Origin: Paracoccaceae bacterium
GTDB taxonomy: Bacteria; Pseudomonadota; Alphaproteobacteria; Rhodobacterales; Rhodobacteraceae
Assembly (NCBI GenBank): GCA_020622085.1
Contig: JAHRYM010000001.1
Location: 991,117 to 1,055,116, forward strand
Length of the DNA stretch: 64,000 nucleotides
Direction: 5' to 3'
Shown: positions 50,322 to 61,151 of the stretch, piece after piece
Layout of the letters: each line of letters starts with the position of its first letter
Position numbering within the stretch: position 1 is the first letter of the stretch
Program-made: the position numbers and the translations under genes
Notes under the pieces: model-generated
The model's database searches: none
The model's input: the letters and a program-made list of their open reading frames with translations, nothing else
What the model was told of the DNA's origin: nothing

Positions 50322-50572
50322 ACAAGAGCCCTGGCCGGCGGGTCTGGCGGGTCTGGCCGGCGTTCCAGGATCGCAGAGGCCTGAGGCCATGCGAAACGCC
50401 CTGTGGTGGGGTGGGGGCGGATTTGGTGATTGCGCGGATGGCCACAGATCCCCGGCGCGCTGGGGCCTGCTGTCGGCAGTGCCGCGCCGCTGATCACCGA
50501 TTGCGAAGGGGCGTAAGGGCCGGGCGCTGCCGCCGCCTTGCGACTGTGCTGGGCCGGGGGGGGGTCCCGAGC

Positions 50573-53260
50573 CTAGCCCGCGTTGATAGCCGCCGCGAAG
50601 TCCTCGATGCCCATGTCGCCGCGCACCTCGATCCTGGGCACCGCCATGATCCGGTCGCCCTTGCGGTAGCGGCGGCTCAGCGTCGTGAAGGCGACGCGAT
50701 AGCCTTCGTCCAGCAGCGCGCGTTCAATGGCCTGATCGTGGATTCCGTAGGGATAGGCGAGCGTCGTCGTCTCGATCCCCAACCGCGACTTCAGTTCCTG
50801 CCGGGACCGGCGTGCACCGTCACGCAGTTCGGGAAAACTCTGTCCGGTCATCGGGCGGTGGCGGGTATTGTGACTGGCAAGGCTCAGACCGGCCTTGCGG
50901 ACCTGCGCCAGTTCCGACCAGTCCATCAACGGCGCGGGTGGGCCGAAAAGCGCGTCCCAGTCCGCCGTGGTGCCGACATGATCGGTGGGAATGAAGATGG
51001 TGGCCGTCATCGCGAGCCGCCGGAGCACGGGCAGGGCATGGTGCAGGTTGTCGCGGTAACCATCATCGAAAGTCACCATGACGGGGCGCGGCGGCAGGGC
51101 CTTCCCCTCCCAGATTGCGCGGGCAAACTCCTCGGTGGTGATCGCCCTGAAGCCGTTCTGCCGTAGCCATTCCATCTGTGCGGCAAATGCAGAGGGCGTG
51201 GTCGCGTAGCGTCCAAGCGCTGGCGCGGGATCATCACAGATCCGGTGATACATCAGCGCCGGAATACCAGGCGGATCCTGCCGGAACCGAGCAGGAGCCG
51301 AGCCCGCCAAGTCGAAACTCCGCGCCGGATCGTCGGGCAGGTCTGCGATTTCTGGCAGCCGGACCTGCCGGACTGCGGCGAGCGGCACGGCCGGATCCCG
51401 GCGGCGCAGCGAGGCGATCCGATAAAGGTCGGTGTTGCGGACCTCGATCTGCTCGAGTGCCTTGCAACGGGCGAAAACCTCGGTGATCGACGCGGCCCCC
51501 CAGCGCGCACCGGACCGGAAGCTGCGGGTGGCACCCATGTCGCCCAAAACCATGTCCTGAGCCATCACCAGATGTCCACCCGGCGCAAGGCATCCGGCGA
51601 TCCTGTCGGCGGTGCGGGCCAGATCGTCGACCGTGTCGATATGACCGAAGTCGTCAATGCAAAGCACCAGATCCATGCCAGCCGGCATCGGATCGCATGA
51701 CGGATCAAGCGCCCCGAAGACCACATTTCCCAGATCCGCGCAGCGTGCACGCGCCGGGTCCATCGCTTCGAAGCTGCGGTCGGCGACGAGAAGGCGGTCG
51801 ACCTGTCCGGACAGGAGTGCCGCAAGATGGCCGTCGCCGCTGCCAAGCAGCAGGGCCCGCCCGGCCCGTCCGGGGATTGCGGCCAACGTCTGGCGGTATT
51901 TGTGCGCAAGGTAGGAGGCGGTGCCGGGTATTGCACCGGACTGGACGGTTGGCGCCGGCATTTCTGCGGCCGGGGTTTCAGGCACCGGAAATTCCCGGAT
52001 CAGTTCGCGCAGGCGGGCGGCCGGCACATGACCGTCAACGGCGATCTCGAAATGGCCCAGCATCGCGGAGGGTGTGCCGCAATAGCCCACAAGCCGGTCA
52101 ATCCCCGGGGCCAGGCGCAGATCGGCGGGGTCGCGCGCCGGGTCGAAGTGGCGCAGGGCGAAGGATCCGATATCGGCATCTGCGGTCCTGAAGGTCTTCA
52201 GCATCCGGCGTTCGGCCTCGTGCAGGGCAAGGCGGGCGAAGTCGGGCAGGGCGATGCGGGTTTGGACCCTCTGCAGGAATGCGCGCACCAGCGGGCGCAG
52301 CTCTGGCCAGAGCGACACCCAGTCCGGCTTTGGCAGGCCCGCGCCCGCAGAGATGCCATCCATCAGCGTCGAGGCTGCGGTCTGCGGGTCGAACGGCAGG
52401 TCGATGGCAAGGCCGGGCCGGTCAAGAATCGATGTCGCGTCCCGACGGGCACCTATCGCACGACCCGCAATCCAGAAGGCCAGGGCGGTCAGCAGGTGAT
52501 CCACCTCATCATCAGGGGCCGGCGGCTCCTGCCCCGCCGGATCAAGCCGCGTGTCGGTGGAATGACCCCGGCGCATGACGACTTCGGCGCCATCAAGAAA
52601 GCCGAAGTGGTTGGCCGAGGCAGAGCCCGGAACAAGCTGGTATTCGGCAAGGGTTTCGGCACATTTGCGGAAGACATGGCCGGTGCGCGCCAGGCGCTGC
52701 CAGAGATCCCAGTCCTCGCACATGCGCAGCGCAGTGTCGAATCCGCCGACGCGACGCAGGGCCTCGACCCGGGTGAGGGCGCCATGGACCGGGAAATCGC
52801 AGTTGCGCGCAAAGGCCCGGAACGGGTCCAGCGAGACATTGACGCGAATGGTGTCGCCCGGCAGGCCGTCGGTTCCTATGTGGCGCCAGTCGCAATAGAT
52901 CAGATCGGCCTTGTCATGCCGCTCGGTCGTGCAAAGCAGCAGTGCCAGATGCGTCGGGGAAATCGTGTCGTCCGAGTCCAGAAAGAAGACCCAGCAGCCG
53001 CGCGCCCGGTCGATCCCGGCATTGCGCGCCGCGCTGACGCCGGCGTTTTCCTGGTGGAGGACAGTGATCCGGTGGTCGAGTGCCGCACCTTCGCGCGCCA
53101 GATCAAGCGTGCGGTCGGTCGACCCGTCATTGATGACGATGCATTCCCATTCCGCCAGCGTCTGGTCGCGCACCGATTGCAGCGTCCGGGCAAGGGTGCG
53201 TTCGGCGTTGTAGGCCGGAATGATGATCGAAATGGCGGGTGCGGGGGGGATATGGGTCAC
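50573..53260 (-). CDS. tri-modular protein: GT2 glycosyltransferase + SAM methyltransferase-like + NodB polysaccharide deacetylase (895 aa)
   Basis: N: ISIIIPAYNAERTLARTLQSVRDQTLAEWECIVINDGSTDRT; middle: RALLLGSGDGHLAALLSG..APGGHLVMAQD; C: PALMYHRICDD..VMVTFDDGYRDNLHHALPVLRR. Confidence 0.9.
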   Translation of the reverse strand: MTHIPPAPAISIIIPAYNAERTLARTLQSVRDQTLAEWECIVINDGSTDRTLDLAREGAALDHRITVLHQENAGVSAARNAGIDRARGCWVFFLDSDDTISPTHLALLLCTTERHDKADLIYCDWRHIGTDGLPGDTIRVNVSLDPFRAFARNCDFPVHGALTRVEALRRVGGFDTALRMCEDWDLWQRLARTGHVFRKCAETLAEYQLVPGSASANHFGFLDGAEVVMRRGHSTDTRLDPAGQEPPAPDDEVDHLLTALAFWIAGRAIGARRDATSILDRPGLAIDLPFDPQTAASTLMDGISAGAGLPKPDWVSLWPELRPLVRAFLQRVQTRIALPDFARLALHEAERRMLKTFRTADADIGSFALRHFDPARDPADLRLAPGIDRLVGYCGTPSAMLGHFEIAVDGHVPAARLRELIREFPVPETPAAEMPAPTVQSGAIPGTASYLAHKYRQTLAAIPGRAGRALLLGSGDGHLAALLSGQVDRLLVADRSFEAMDPARARCADLGNVVFGALDPSCDPMPAGMDLVLCIDDFGHIDTVDDLARTADRIAGCLAPGGHLVMAQDMVLGDMGATRSFRSGARWGAASITEVFARCKALEQIEVRNTDLYRIASLRRRDPAVPLAAVRQVRLPEIADLPDDPARSFDLAGSAPARFRQDPPGIPALMYHRICDDPAPALGRYATTPSAFAAQMEWLRQNGFRAITTEEFARAIWEGKALPPRPVMVTFDDGYRDNLHHALPVLRRLAMTATIFIPTDHVGTTADWDALFGPPAPLMDWSELAQVRKAGLSLASHNTRHRPMTGQSFPELRDGARRSRQELKSRLGIETTTLAYPYGIHDQAIERALLDEGYRVAFTTLSRRYRKGDRIMAVPRIEVRGDMGIEDFAAAINAG

Positions 53261-53404
53261 GGCAAAAAAGACCTGATGGAAATATGTCTTTCGGGTCGAA
53301 AGGCGCTGGTATCACAGGACCGTGAGCCGGTCAACGGAAGGGCCCGGCGGCCCATCCTCACGCTCTGTTGCCGACAACAGTCTCGATTGTAATGAAAGAC
53401 TGTC

Positions 53405-54940
53405 TCAGTTCGCGGAACCGGGGCCTGGCTCGATGCCGACCTCCCGCGCGAGGCTGAGCAGTTCGGGATCGTCGGGGTTCACCTCAAGCGCGTTTCGCAG
53501 CACCGAAACGGCGACGGGCCGGTTGTCGTTGCGCAGGAGGAACCGGGCGAAAAGCAGGGATTCGCGCTGGCCGCTGCCCGAGAGTTCCACCGCCTGGGCA
53601 AGGCTTGCGCCGGCAAGTTCCACCGCGCCGCTCTGTTCATAGGCATCCGCGATCATCGTCAGCAGTTCAGGATCGCGCGAAGCCGATGTGAGCGCAACCC
53701 GCAGCGCGCTGATCGCGCCCGAGTAGTCGCGGTCCTGCATCAGCCACCGCGCGCGAAGCTTCTGGCCTTCGACCAGATTGGGGTTGAAGGCCAGAACCTC
53801 GTCCAGAATGGCGCGGGCTTCGGTGCGATTTCCCACGCCGTCCAGCATCCGCGCCAGCGCATAGCGATCCTCGGCGGGCGCGCTGCCCACCCTGCTGCCA
53901 CCCGCCAGTTCCTGCATCACGGCGAGGGCGGCGGCGCGTTCGCCCAGGTCGAACCGCAGCCCGGCGGCGGCCGCGCGATAAAGATCCGCGAGAGGTCCCT
54001 GCGCGGAACTGCCGGCCAGGGTGTCAAGTTGCCCGATCGCGTCGCGGGGGGCGAAATGGCCTTCGACATAGCTTGCGATCCGCTCGTGATCGCGCAGGTC
54101 GTCGCCATGCCGCGCGGCAAGGTCGCGCAGGAAAGCGACCGTTTCCTGCGGCTCGCCCTCGCCCAGATACCAGTCGCTCAGCCAGGACTGGATGTCCCTG
54201 TTGTCGGGGAAATCCCGATACATCGCCTTCAACTGGTCGATGTCGCCGCCGTCGCCCCTCCGGGACAGGACGTTCAGCTTCATCATGTTCAACTCGAGGC
54301 TATGGGAATGTTCCTTCATCCCGGCGTCGATCGCGGCCAGTGCCGCATCGGCGTCGGGACCGCTCATCAGCGCCTGGATCAAGACGCGACGAGCGGACAA
54401 GACGCCGGGCGCTTCAGCCAGGATCTCGCGGGCCGATGCCAGTGCCTTGTCGCGGGCGGCATCATCTGCGGCGCCATGGAAGGCCAGCGCCGCAAGGATG
54501 CCGCGCGTCCGGGGATTTGCAGGATCCGCGCGGCGCGGCACCGCCACCAGTGCCGCCGCGCGCTCGATGTCGTGGTCGGCCAGCGCGATTTCGGCCAGCG
54601 CGAGGTTTGCGTCAACATCCTCGCTTTGCCGCTCGCGCAGCGCGGTATATTGCGCACGTGCCGCAACAAGGTCTTCGCGCCCGAGGCTGATGGAGGCAAG
54701 GCCCCGCAATGCATCAAGGTTTTCCGGATCAAGCGCCAGCGCGCCACGATAGGATTCCTGCGCCGCATCCAGTGCACCCGCCTGCTGCTGCGCCGCCCCT
54801 TCTGTCACCAGATCGGCCGCCTTGTCGGCGCTTGACCTGCACCCACCGAGGCCAAGGCCGATGAAGGTCGCCAGCGCGAGGTTGAGCAGGATCTGCAAGG
54901 GACGGAACTGGGGCACGATTGGTGATCCGGAACAAGGCAA
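53405..54940 (-). CDS. TPR-repeat lipoprotein
   Basis: LGLGGCRSS lipobox; repeated TPR pattern (ALDPENLDALRGLASI, EVNPDDPELLSLAREVG). Confidence 0.85.
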   Translation of the reverse strand: MPCSGSPIVPQFRPLQILLNLALATFIGLGLGGCRSSADKAADLVTEGAAQQQAGALDAAQESYRGALALDPENLDALRGLASISLGREDLVAARAQYTALRERQSEDVDANLALAEIALADHDIERAAALVAVPRRADPANPRTRGILAALAFHGAADDAARDKALASAREILAEAPGVLSARRVLIQALMSGPDADAALAAIDAGMKEHSHSLELNMMKLNVLSRRGDGGDIDQLKAMYRDFPDNRDIQSWLSDWYLGEGEPQETVAFLRDLAARHGDDLRDHERIASYVEGHFAPRDAIGQLDTLAGSSAQGPLADLYRAAAAGLRFDLGERAAALAVMQELAGGSRVGSAPAEDRYALARMLDGVGNRTEARAILDEVLAFNPNLVEGQKLRARWLMQDRDYSGAISALRVALTSASRDPELLTMIADAYEQSGAVELAGASLAQAVELSGSGQRESLLFARFLLRNDNRPVAVSVLRNALEVNPDDPELLSLAREVGIEPGPGSAN

Positions 54941-55065
54941 CAGGTTGTGACGGGTTGGCGCCGCATCCGGGGCGCGCCAGCCGTCAGGGCGATGCTATAC
55001 GCAGATCCCGCGCTGCGAAAGCGCGGCCTTGCGCCTTTGGCGGCTGCTCTCCCCGGGGCGGTCTG

Positions 55066-56016
55066 TCACGCCTGTCCCAGGCGTTCCATCCGTGCGGTGC
55101 GGAGGCGGGCGAAGTCTTCTCCGGCGTGGTATGAGGAGCGCGTGAGTGGCGTGGCCGAGACCATGAGGAAGCCCTTGCCATAGGCCGCCGTTTCATAGCC
55201 CTTGAATTCCTCAGGGGTCACGAAGCGGTCGACGCGGTGGTGCTTGGGCGTCGGTTGCAGATACTGGCCGATGGTCAGGAAATCCACGTCGGCCGCGCGC
55301 ATGTCGTCCATCACTTGCCGCACACCCTGCGCATCCTCGCCAAGGCCCACCATGATGCCCGACTTGGTGAAGATCGTCGGATCAAGCTCCTTCACCCGCT
55401 GCAAGAGCCTGAGCGAGGCGAAGTAGCGCGCGCCGGGGCGGACGGTCGGGTAAAGGCCGGGAACGGTTTCAAGGTTGTGGTTGAAGACATCGGGCTTGGC
55501 CGCCACCACGGTTTCCAGCGCGGAAGGCGCGCATTTCAGGAAATCCGGCGTCAGGATTTCGATGGTCGTATCGGCGGCGCGGTGGCGGATGGCGCGGATG
55601 GTCTGGGCGAAATGCTCGGCCCCGCCGTCTTCCAGATCGTCGCGGTCGACGCTGGTGATGACGACATGCTTCAGCCCCAGCGTCTGCACGGCATGGGCGA
55701 CGCGGCCCGGCTCGAACGCATCCAGCACATCCGGTTTGCCGGTGGCGATGTTGCAGAACGAACAGCCGCGCGTGCAGATCTCGCCCATGATCATCATGGT
55801 GGCGTGCCCGGCGCTCCAGCATTCGCCGACGTTCGGGCAGGCCGCCTCTTCGCAGACGGTGGCCAGCTTGTTGTTGCGCAGGATCTCGCGCGTGTCCTTG
55901 TAGCCCTGCGAGGTCGGCGCCTTGACGCGGATCCAGGACGGTTTCTTGGGTTGGTCCTGATCCGGGCGGTGGGCCTTTTCAGGATGGCGCTGATCGGGGA
56001 TCTTGAGGTCGCGCAA
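55066..56016 (-). CDS. lipA: lipoyl synthase
   Basis: [28 protein letters not shown] radical-SAM motif. Confidence 0.97.
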   Translation of the reverse strand: MRDLKIPDQRHPEKAHRPDQDQPKKPSWIRVKAPTSQGYKDTREILRNNKLATVCEEAACPNVGECWSAGHATMMIMGEICTRGCSFCNIATGKPDVLDAFEPGRVAHAVQTLGLKHVVITSVDRDDLEDGGAEHFAQTIRAIRHRAADTTIEILTPDFLKCAPSALETVVAAKPDVFNHNLETVPGLYPTVRPGARYFASLRLLQRVKELDPTIFTKSGIMVGLGEDAQGVRQVMDDMRAADVDFLTIGQYLQPTPKHHRVDRFVTPEEFKGYETAAYGKGFLMVSATPLTRSSYHAGEDFARLRTARMERLGQA

Positions 56017-56136
56017 CGGATATTCCCCCTGTCGGAAGCTTCCTTGCCGACATAGGCTTTCACCTGTCCGCTGGCAACAGGATCCTGCGCGCAGGCGGAG
56101 CGGAGCGGGGCGTGGGTGGGGGGTGCGCCTTGCGCG

Positions 56137-57141
56137 TCAAGCGGACTGGCCCGCTCCGCAGCGCCCCCGACGCATCATCCGGTCGAGATAGACCGCGCAG
56201 CCGGTCAGCGCGGCATAGTCGTCCTCGATCACATGGACCGAGAATCCGTCCATGAAATCCGAAAACCGCCCCTTGTCGCGGAAGGCTTGCGCAAAGCCGA
56301 AGCGGTGGAAGTGCGGCTGCATCGCCCGCGCGACGCCACCGATCAGGTAGATGCCGCCGAAGGGCAGGTGGTTCAGCCCGAGGTCGCCTGTGACGCGCCC
56401 GAGCAGCCGGACAAAGACCGCCCCCGCCGCCTCGGCAACGGGGTCGGAGCCATCGGCAAGGCATTGCATGATCCGGGCGGCGGGGTGGTCGCGGGGGGTG
56501 CCCTGTTCGGTCGCGCACCAGGCATAGACACGTTCAAGACCGCGGCCTGAAAGCGCATCCTCGACCCCGGCAAAGCCATGGGCCGGCTCGACGGAATGCA
56601 ACAGCCGCAGGTCGGCCTCATTGCGCACGGGCAGGCTTGCATGGCCGCATTCCGACGCGACGACGATCCGGCCGCCCGGTGTTTCATGGACGGGTGCAGC
56701 GTTGAAGCCGGTGCCCACCCCGATCACCAGTTGCGCCGCACCGGGGCGCGGGGCCTCGGTGCCGCAGATGACCGTAGCCAGCGCATCGGCGCCCAGATGC
56801 CCCAGAGCATGACCCTGGGCCTGCAGGTCGTTCAGCACTGCCACCGTTTCCGCCCTGGTCGCGCGGGCGACGGCCGCTTCGTCGATGGTCCAGTCAAGAT
56901 TGGTCAGCGTGGCCACGCCATCGCGGACCGGGCCCGCCGCAGCCACGCAGGCGCCAGCGCAATCCACCCCGCCAAAGCCGGCGAGATAATCGCCGAGCAC
57001 CGCGTCCAGACCGGGATAGCCGGCATTGGGATAACGCCGGATGGTATCGCGCCGGACCGCGCCGCCCTGCGACAGCGCCACGCGGGTATTGGTGCCGCCG
57101 ATATCGGCCAGCAGGGTCATCGTATTGGCTGGCAGCATCAT
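56137..57141 (-). CDS. glk: glucokinase
   Basis: LLADIGGTNTRVALSQGG; LVIGVGTGFNAAPV; ECGHASLPV. Confidence 0.93.
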   Translation of the reverse strand: MMLPANTMTLLADIGGTNTRVALSQGGAVRRDTIRRYPNAGYPGLDAVLGDYLAGFGGVDCAGACVAAAGPVRDGVATLTNLDWTIDEAAVARATRAETVAVLNDLQAQGHALGHLGADALATVICGTEAPRPGAAQLVIGVGTGFNAAPVHETPGGRIVVASECGHASLPVRNEADLRLLHSVEPAHGFAGVEDALSGRGLERVYAWCATEQGTPRDHPAARIMQCLADGSDPVAEAAGAVFVRLLGRVTGDLGLNHLPFGGIYLIGGVARAMQPHFHRFGFAQAFRDKGRFSDFMDGFSVHVIEDDYAALTGCAVYLDRMMRRGRCGAGQSA

Positions 57142-57538
57142 TTGTGTCCTGTCCGAAGCGCCGGTGCCTTGGCCAAGGCGTGATAGGATGGTTTCATGCG
57201 CGGCCGCAAGTATTCCGCTGCATGTCCACGGCCGCGAGGCTCTGGCCGGGACAATCGCCTCCGGACTTCGCGCCTTTCGTCCGGAAGCTTGCGCATGTGG
57301 CGGTCGCATTCGCCTGCTGCGCGCAGGGGGGGCGGCGCCCGCTCGCGTGACGCGCGTGCGACACATCGGCCCAAAACCCCGCAGTTGTCGCATCTGCCCG
57401 TTTGACAAATGCGCCGCCCGCGCCCCAAAGCAGGGCGACCGGGTGCACGGGGCGGGCGACCGGGCCGGGCGCACGCGCGCGCAAGTTGCGCTGATTTGCC
57501 CCGGGGTTTCGTGGCCAGACGCGGAGGGATCGGACAGC

Positions 57539-58903
57539 ATGAGGGGTGACCGGCTTGCCAGCATCCTGGCCTTTGTCGCGCAGGTGCTTCCGGCAGGCGC
57601 CGCCGGCGCGCAGGACCTGCCGTTTCCGCCCGGCGAGGATCCGCGCTTCGATTGGCAGAGCTACGACGATTTCAACCGCCGCATCAGCCTCGACGGGCAG
57701 GAACTGACGGTGTTCGGCCCCTGGCGCGGACCCGATGCCCGGATGTTCGGCACGGTTCTTGCCTATTTCACCGCCGCCTCGGGGGTGCGGGTTTCTTATG
57801 CCTCGTCCGAGCACTATGAACAGCAGATCGTCATCGATACGCAGGCGGGCAGCCCCCCCGACATCGCCATCCTGCCCCAGCCCGGGCTGATCGCCGATCT
57901 GGCCACGCGCGGGTTCCTTGCGCCCCTGGGCAAGACCACCGGCGACTGGCTCGAGCGGAACTATGCCGCAGGTGCAAGCTGGCTGCGACTTGGCACCTAT
58001 CCGGGGCCGGACGGCATGCCCGCGCTTTACGGGTTTCCCTACAAGGCCGAGCTGAAATCGCTGGTCTGGTATGTGCCGGACACCTTTGCCGATGCGGGCT
58101 ACGCCGTTCCTGAAACGCTGGAGGATCTGCGGGCTCTGACCGAACGGATCGCCGCTGACGGCAGGGTGCCCTGGTGCATCGGGCTTGGGTCGGGGGGGGC
58201 CACCGGCTGGCCGGCGACCGACTGGGTCGAGGATCTGCTGCTGCGCCGGGCGCCGGTTGAAACCTACGACGACTGGGTAACGAACAAGATCCCCTTCACC
58301 GATCCGGCGGTCGTGCAGGCGATCGAGGACTTCGGCTGGTTCGCCCGCAACGACCGCTTTGTAGATGGTGGTGCGGCTGCAGTGGCGCCGACTGATTTCC
58401 GTGACAGTGTCGCGGGGCTTTTTACCAGCCCGCCGCGGTGCTACCTGCACCGGCAGGCCTCGTTCATCCCGTCCTATTTCCCCGAAGGCACCAGGTTGGG
58501 GCAAGATGCCGATTTCTTCTATTTCCCGGCTGCCGCAGCCAGCAATGCCGGCAGGCCGGTCCTTGGCTCGGGAACGCTGGCGGTGATCACCCGCGACGGG
58601 CCGGCGGCGCGCGCCTTCATCGAGTTCCTGGAAACGCCGATCGCGCATGAGCTCTGGATGGCGCAGGGCAGTTTCCTGACCCCGCACCTGCGCGTGAACA
58701 AGGCCGCATATGCCAGCGACACCGCCCGAAGGCAGGGCGAGATCCTTCTGGGGGCCACGACCTTCCGCTTCGACGGATCGGATCTGATGCCGGGTCCGGT
58801 CGGCACGGGTGCCTTCTGGAGCGGCATGGTCGACTATGCCGGAGGTGCCGCGGCCATGGACGTAGCCCGTCGTATCCAGAAGGTATGGGATGACATCCGC
58901 TAG
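57539..58903 (+). CDS. aglE: alpha-glucoside-type ABC transporter substrate-binding protein
   Basis: GPWRGPDARMFGTVLAYFTAASGVRVSYASSEHYEQQIVIDTQAGSPPDIAILPQPG; next to glk and AglF/AglG-like permeases. Confidence 0.85.
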   Translation: MRGDRLASILAFVAQVLPAGAAGAQDLPFPPGEDPRFDWQSYDDFNRRISLDGQELTVFGPWRGPDARMFGTVLAYFTAASGVRVSYASSEHYEQQIVIDTQAGSPPDIAILPQPGLIADLATRGFLAPLGKTTGDWLERNYAAGASWLRLGTYPGPDGMPALYGFPYKAELKSLVWYVPDTFADAGYAVPETLEDLRALTERIAADGRVPWCIGLGSGGATGWPATDWVEDLLLRRAPVETYDDWVTNKIPFTDPAVVQAIEDFGWFARNDRFVDGGAAAVAPTDFRDSVAGLFTSPPRCYLHRQASFIPSYFPEGTRLGQDADFFYFPAAAASNAGRPVLGSGTLAVITRDGPAARAFIEFLETPIAHELWMAQGSFLTPHLRVNKAAYASDTARRQGEILLGATTFRFDGSDLMPGPVGTGAFWSGMVDYAGGAAAMDVARRIQKVWDDIR

Positions 58904-58939
58904 GCCGACGGCTGGTGGTGCGGGGGCGAAAGACCGGAC

Positions 58940-59986
58940 ATGCAACAGGCATTGACGACATTGGCGGGCTTTGCGCTTTGCGCGGCCTTGCCGATCGTCT
59001 GGCTTTTCGGCTCAAGCCGGGCACTGGACCTCGTGCTGCCGGCGCGCGGCGCAGGAGGCGGGCGCAACCAGCGCCGCGCCGAGCGGATCCGGCCCTGGCT
59101 GTTCCTTGCGCCTTCGCTGGGGTTTCTTGGCCTCTATCTTGTCTATCCGGCGCTGGCGACGATCTGGTTTTCGCTGCACGACGCATCGGGGCGAGCCTTT
59201 GTCGGCACCGCCAATCATGCCTGGTTCTGGCAGGATGCGCCCGCCCGCCGCGCGGCGCTGAACTCTTGCCTCTGGGTTCTTGTGGCCCCGGCGCTGACCA
59301 CGGCAGCCGGGCTTGGCATTGCGGCCATGAGCCAGCGCGTGGCCTGGGGCGGATTGGCGCGGGCGCTCATCGTGCTGCCGACGGCAATCTCTTCTGTGGG
59401 GGCGGCGGTCATCTGGAAATTCGTCTATGACTACCGCCCCGTCGGGACGGCGCAGACCGGGATCCTGAATGCGATTGTCGTCTGGGCCGGCGGGACGCCT
59501 CAGGCCTGGATCATCATGCCGTTCTGGAACAGCCTCGCGCTGATGGCCGTGCTGATCTGGCTGCACACGGGGTTTGCCATGATCGTCCTGTCGGCCGCGC
59601 TGCGGGCGGTCCCGGCCGAGACCGTCGCGGCAGCAGAGCTTGACGGGCTGTCCGGGCGCCAGGTCTTCCTGCATATCCAGGTGCCGCAGATCCAGGGCGC
59701 GATCCGGGCGGTCTGGGCGGTTTTGTCGCTGATCGCGCTCAAGGTCTTCGATATCGTGCTGGCGATGACCAACGGACAATGGAACACCGAGGTGCTGGCC
59801 AGCCTGATGTTTGGCTGGATGTTGCGCGGTGGCGGCGATTTCGGGCGTGGCGCGACCGTCGCCACCGTGCTGATGACGATGGCGATTCCGGTCGCGGCCT
59901 GGCGGCTTCTGGTCCTGCATCGCAAGTCCGGGCAGCGCGGATCAGGGCAGCGCGGATCAGGGCAGCGCAGATCAGGGCGGCGCTGA
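58940..59986 (+). CDS. aglF: alpha-glucoside-type ABC transporter permease
   Basis: PWLFLAPSLGFLGLYLVYPALATIWFSLHDASG; EAxxxG-type loop AAELDGLSGRQVFLHIQVPQI. Confidence 0.88.
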   Translation: MQQALTTLAGFALCAALPIVWLFGSSRALDLVLPARGAGGGRNQRRAERIRPWLFLAPSLGFLGLYLVYPALATIWFSLHDASGRAFVGTANHAWFWQDAPARRAALNSCLWVLVAPALTTAAGLGIAAMSQRVAWGGLARALIVLPTAISSVGAAVIWKFVYDYRPVGTAQTGILNAIVVWAGGTPQAWIIMPFWNSLALMAVLIWLHTGFAMIVLSAALRAVPAETVAAAELDGLSGRQVFLHIQVPQIQGAIRAVWAVLSLIALKVFDIVLAMTNGQWNTEVLASLMFGWMLRGGGDFGRGATVATVLMTMAIPVAAWRLLVLHRKSGQRGSGQRGSGQRRSGRR

Positions 59987-59987
59987 G
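59930..59987 (+). repeat. 15-bp tandem repeat at the 3' end of aglF (encodes GQRGS repeats)
   Basis: gggcagcgcggatca x2, gggcagcgcagatca, gggcggcgctgag. Confidence 0.9.
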
Positions 59988-61151
59988 ATGGCCGGGCGGA
60001 GGCCGTCGCTTCTGGTTCATGTGGTGCTGGCGGTTGTCGTCGCGCTCTGGACCTTGCCGGTGGTCGGGCTTTTCGTCACGTCCTTGCGCGACGGTGATGC
60101 CGTCGCCGCGTCCGGCTGGTGGACCGCCCTTGCCCCGAACGAGACGCGGGGCATGACCCGTGTCATGGGGCACGGCTTGCCGCAGGACGCCAGCCAGGTT
60201 CTGGAGGGCTCGCTTTTCCCCCGGGGCAGGGCAGGCCGGATCATCGCTGTCGGAGTCCGCTCCACCGCGCCCGATGCCTTCCGGCCCGGGCAGCCGATCG
60301 AAATCGCCGGCGGCCGGCTGGTCGTCGAGGAGGATGGCCGATACCGCCTGACACTCGTAGTTCCGCCGGGGGGCGGGCCGACGGATGGCTGGACCGGCAA
60401 TTTCGCGCCGGGCGGCGGCACGCGCATCTTTTATACGGCGCGCATGCCTGCGGCGCTGGGGTTTGACAATTATGCCCGCGTCTTCAAGGCCGAGGGACTT
60501 TTGCGCGCGCTGCTCAACTCGCTCTTGGTGGCGGTTCCCTCGACCCTGATCCCGACGCTGGTTGCGGCATTCGCCGCCTATGCCCTGGTCTGGATGCGCT
60601 TTCCGGGCCGGTGGATCATGGGTGCCGGCATCGCGGCGTTGATGGCTGTGCCCTTGCAGATGGCTCTGATCCCGCTTCTGGTGCTTTACAACAAGGCGGG
60701 GCAGGCCATCGGCATCGATCCGAGAAGCTTCATCGCTGTCTGGCTTGCCCATACCGGCTTCGGCCTGCCGCTGGCAGTGCATATCCTGCGCAGTGCCATG
60801 ATGGCCGTTCCGCCCGACATCATCGCCAGCGCGCGTCTCGATGGTCTGCGCGAAGACGCCATCCTTTTCCGCATCGTTCTGCCCCTGGCCTTGCCCACGA
60901 TTGCCGCCTTTGCGACGTTCCAGTTTCTCTGGACTTGGAACGACCTGCTGGTGGCCCTGGTCTTCCTGGGACCGCAGGATGATCGGCTGGTGCTGACGGG
61001 GCGGCTTCTCAACCTTCTGGGGTCGCGGGGTGGAGACTGGGAGATTCTGGCAGCAGCCGGCTTCGTGTCGATGGCGGTTCCGCTGGCGGTCTACCTCGGC
61101 CTGCGCAAATTCCTGATGCGAAGCTTCGTTCTGGACGGTTTTGCAGAATAA
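59988..61151 (+). CDS. aglG: alpha-glucoside-type ABC transporter permease with large periplasmic insertion
   Basis: MAGRRPSLLVHVVLAVVVALWTLPVVGLFVTSLRDGDAVAASGWW; SARLDGLREDAILFRIVLPLALPTIAAF. Confidence 0.88.
   Translation: MAGRRPSLLVHVVLAVVVALWTLPVVGLFVTSLRDGDAVAASGWWTALAPNETRGMTRVMGHGLPQDASQVLEGSLFPRGRAGRIIAVGVRSTAPDAFRPGQPIEIAGGRLVVEEDGRYRLTLVVPPGGGPTDGWTGNFAPGGGTRIFYTARMPAALGFDNYARVFKAEGLLRALLNSLLVAVPSTLIPTLVAAFAAYALVWMRFPGRWIMGAGIAALMAVPLQMALIPLLVLYNKAGQAIGIDPRSFIAVWLAHTGFGLPLAVHILRSAMMAVPPDIIASARLDGLREDAILFRIVLPLALPTIAAFATFQFLWTWNDLLVALVFLGPQDDRLVLTGRLLNLLGSRGGDWEILAAAGFVSMAVPLAVYLGLRKFLMRSFVLDGFAE

Noticed and set aside
51827-53392. 521-aa plus-strand ORF
   Set aside because: Antisense to the GT2-methyltransferase-deacetylase gene; no domain signal.
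57194-58945. 583-aa minus-strand ORF
   Set aside because: Antisense to the AglE-like gene; no recognisable domain.
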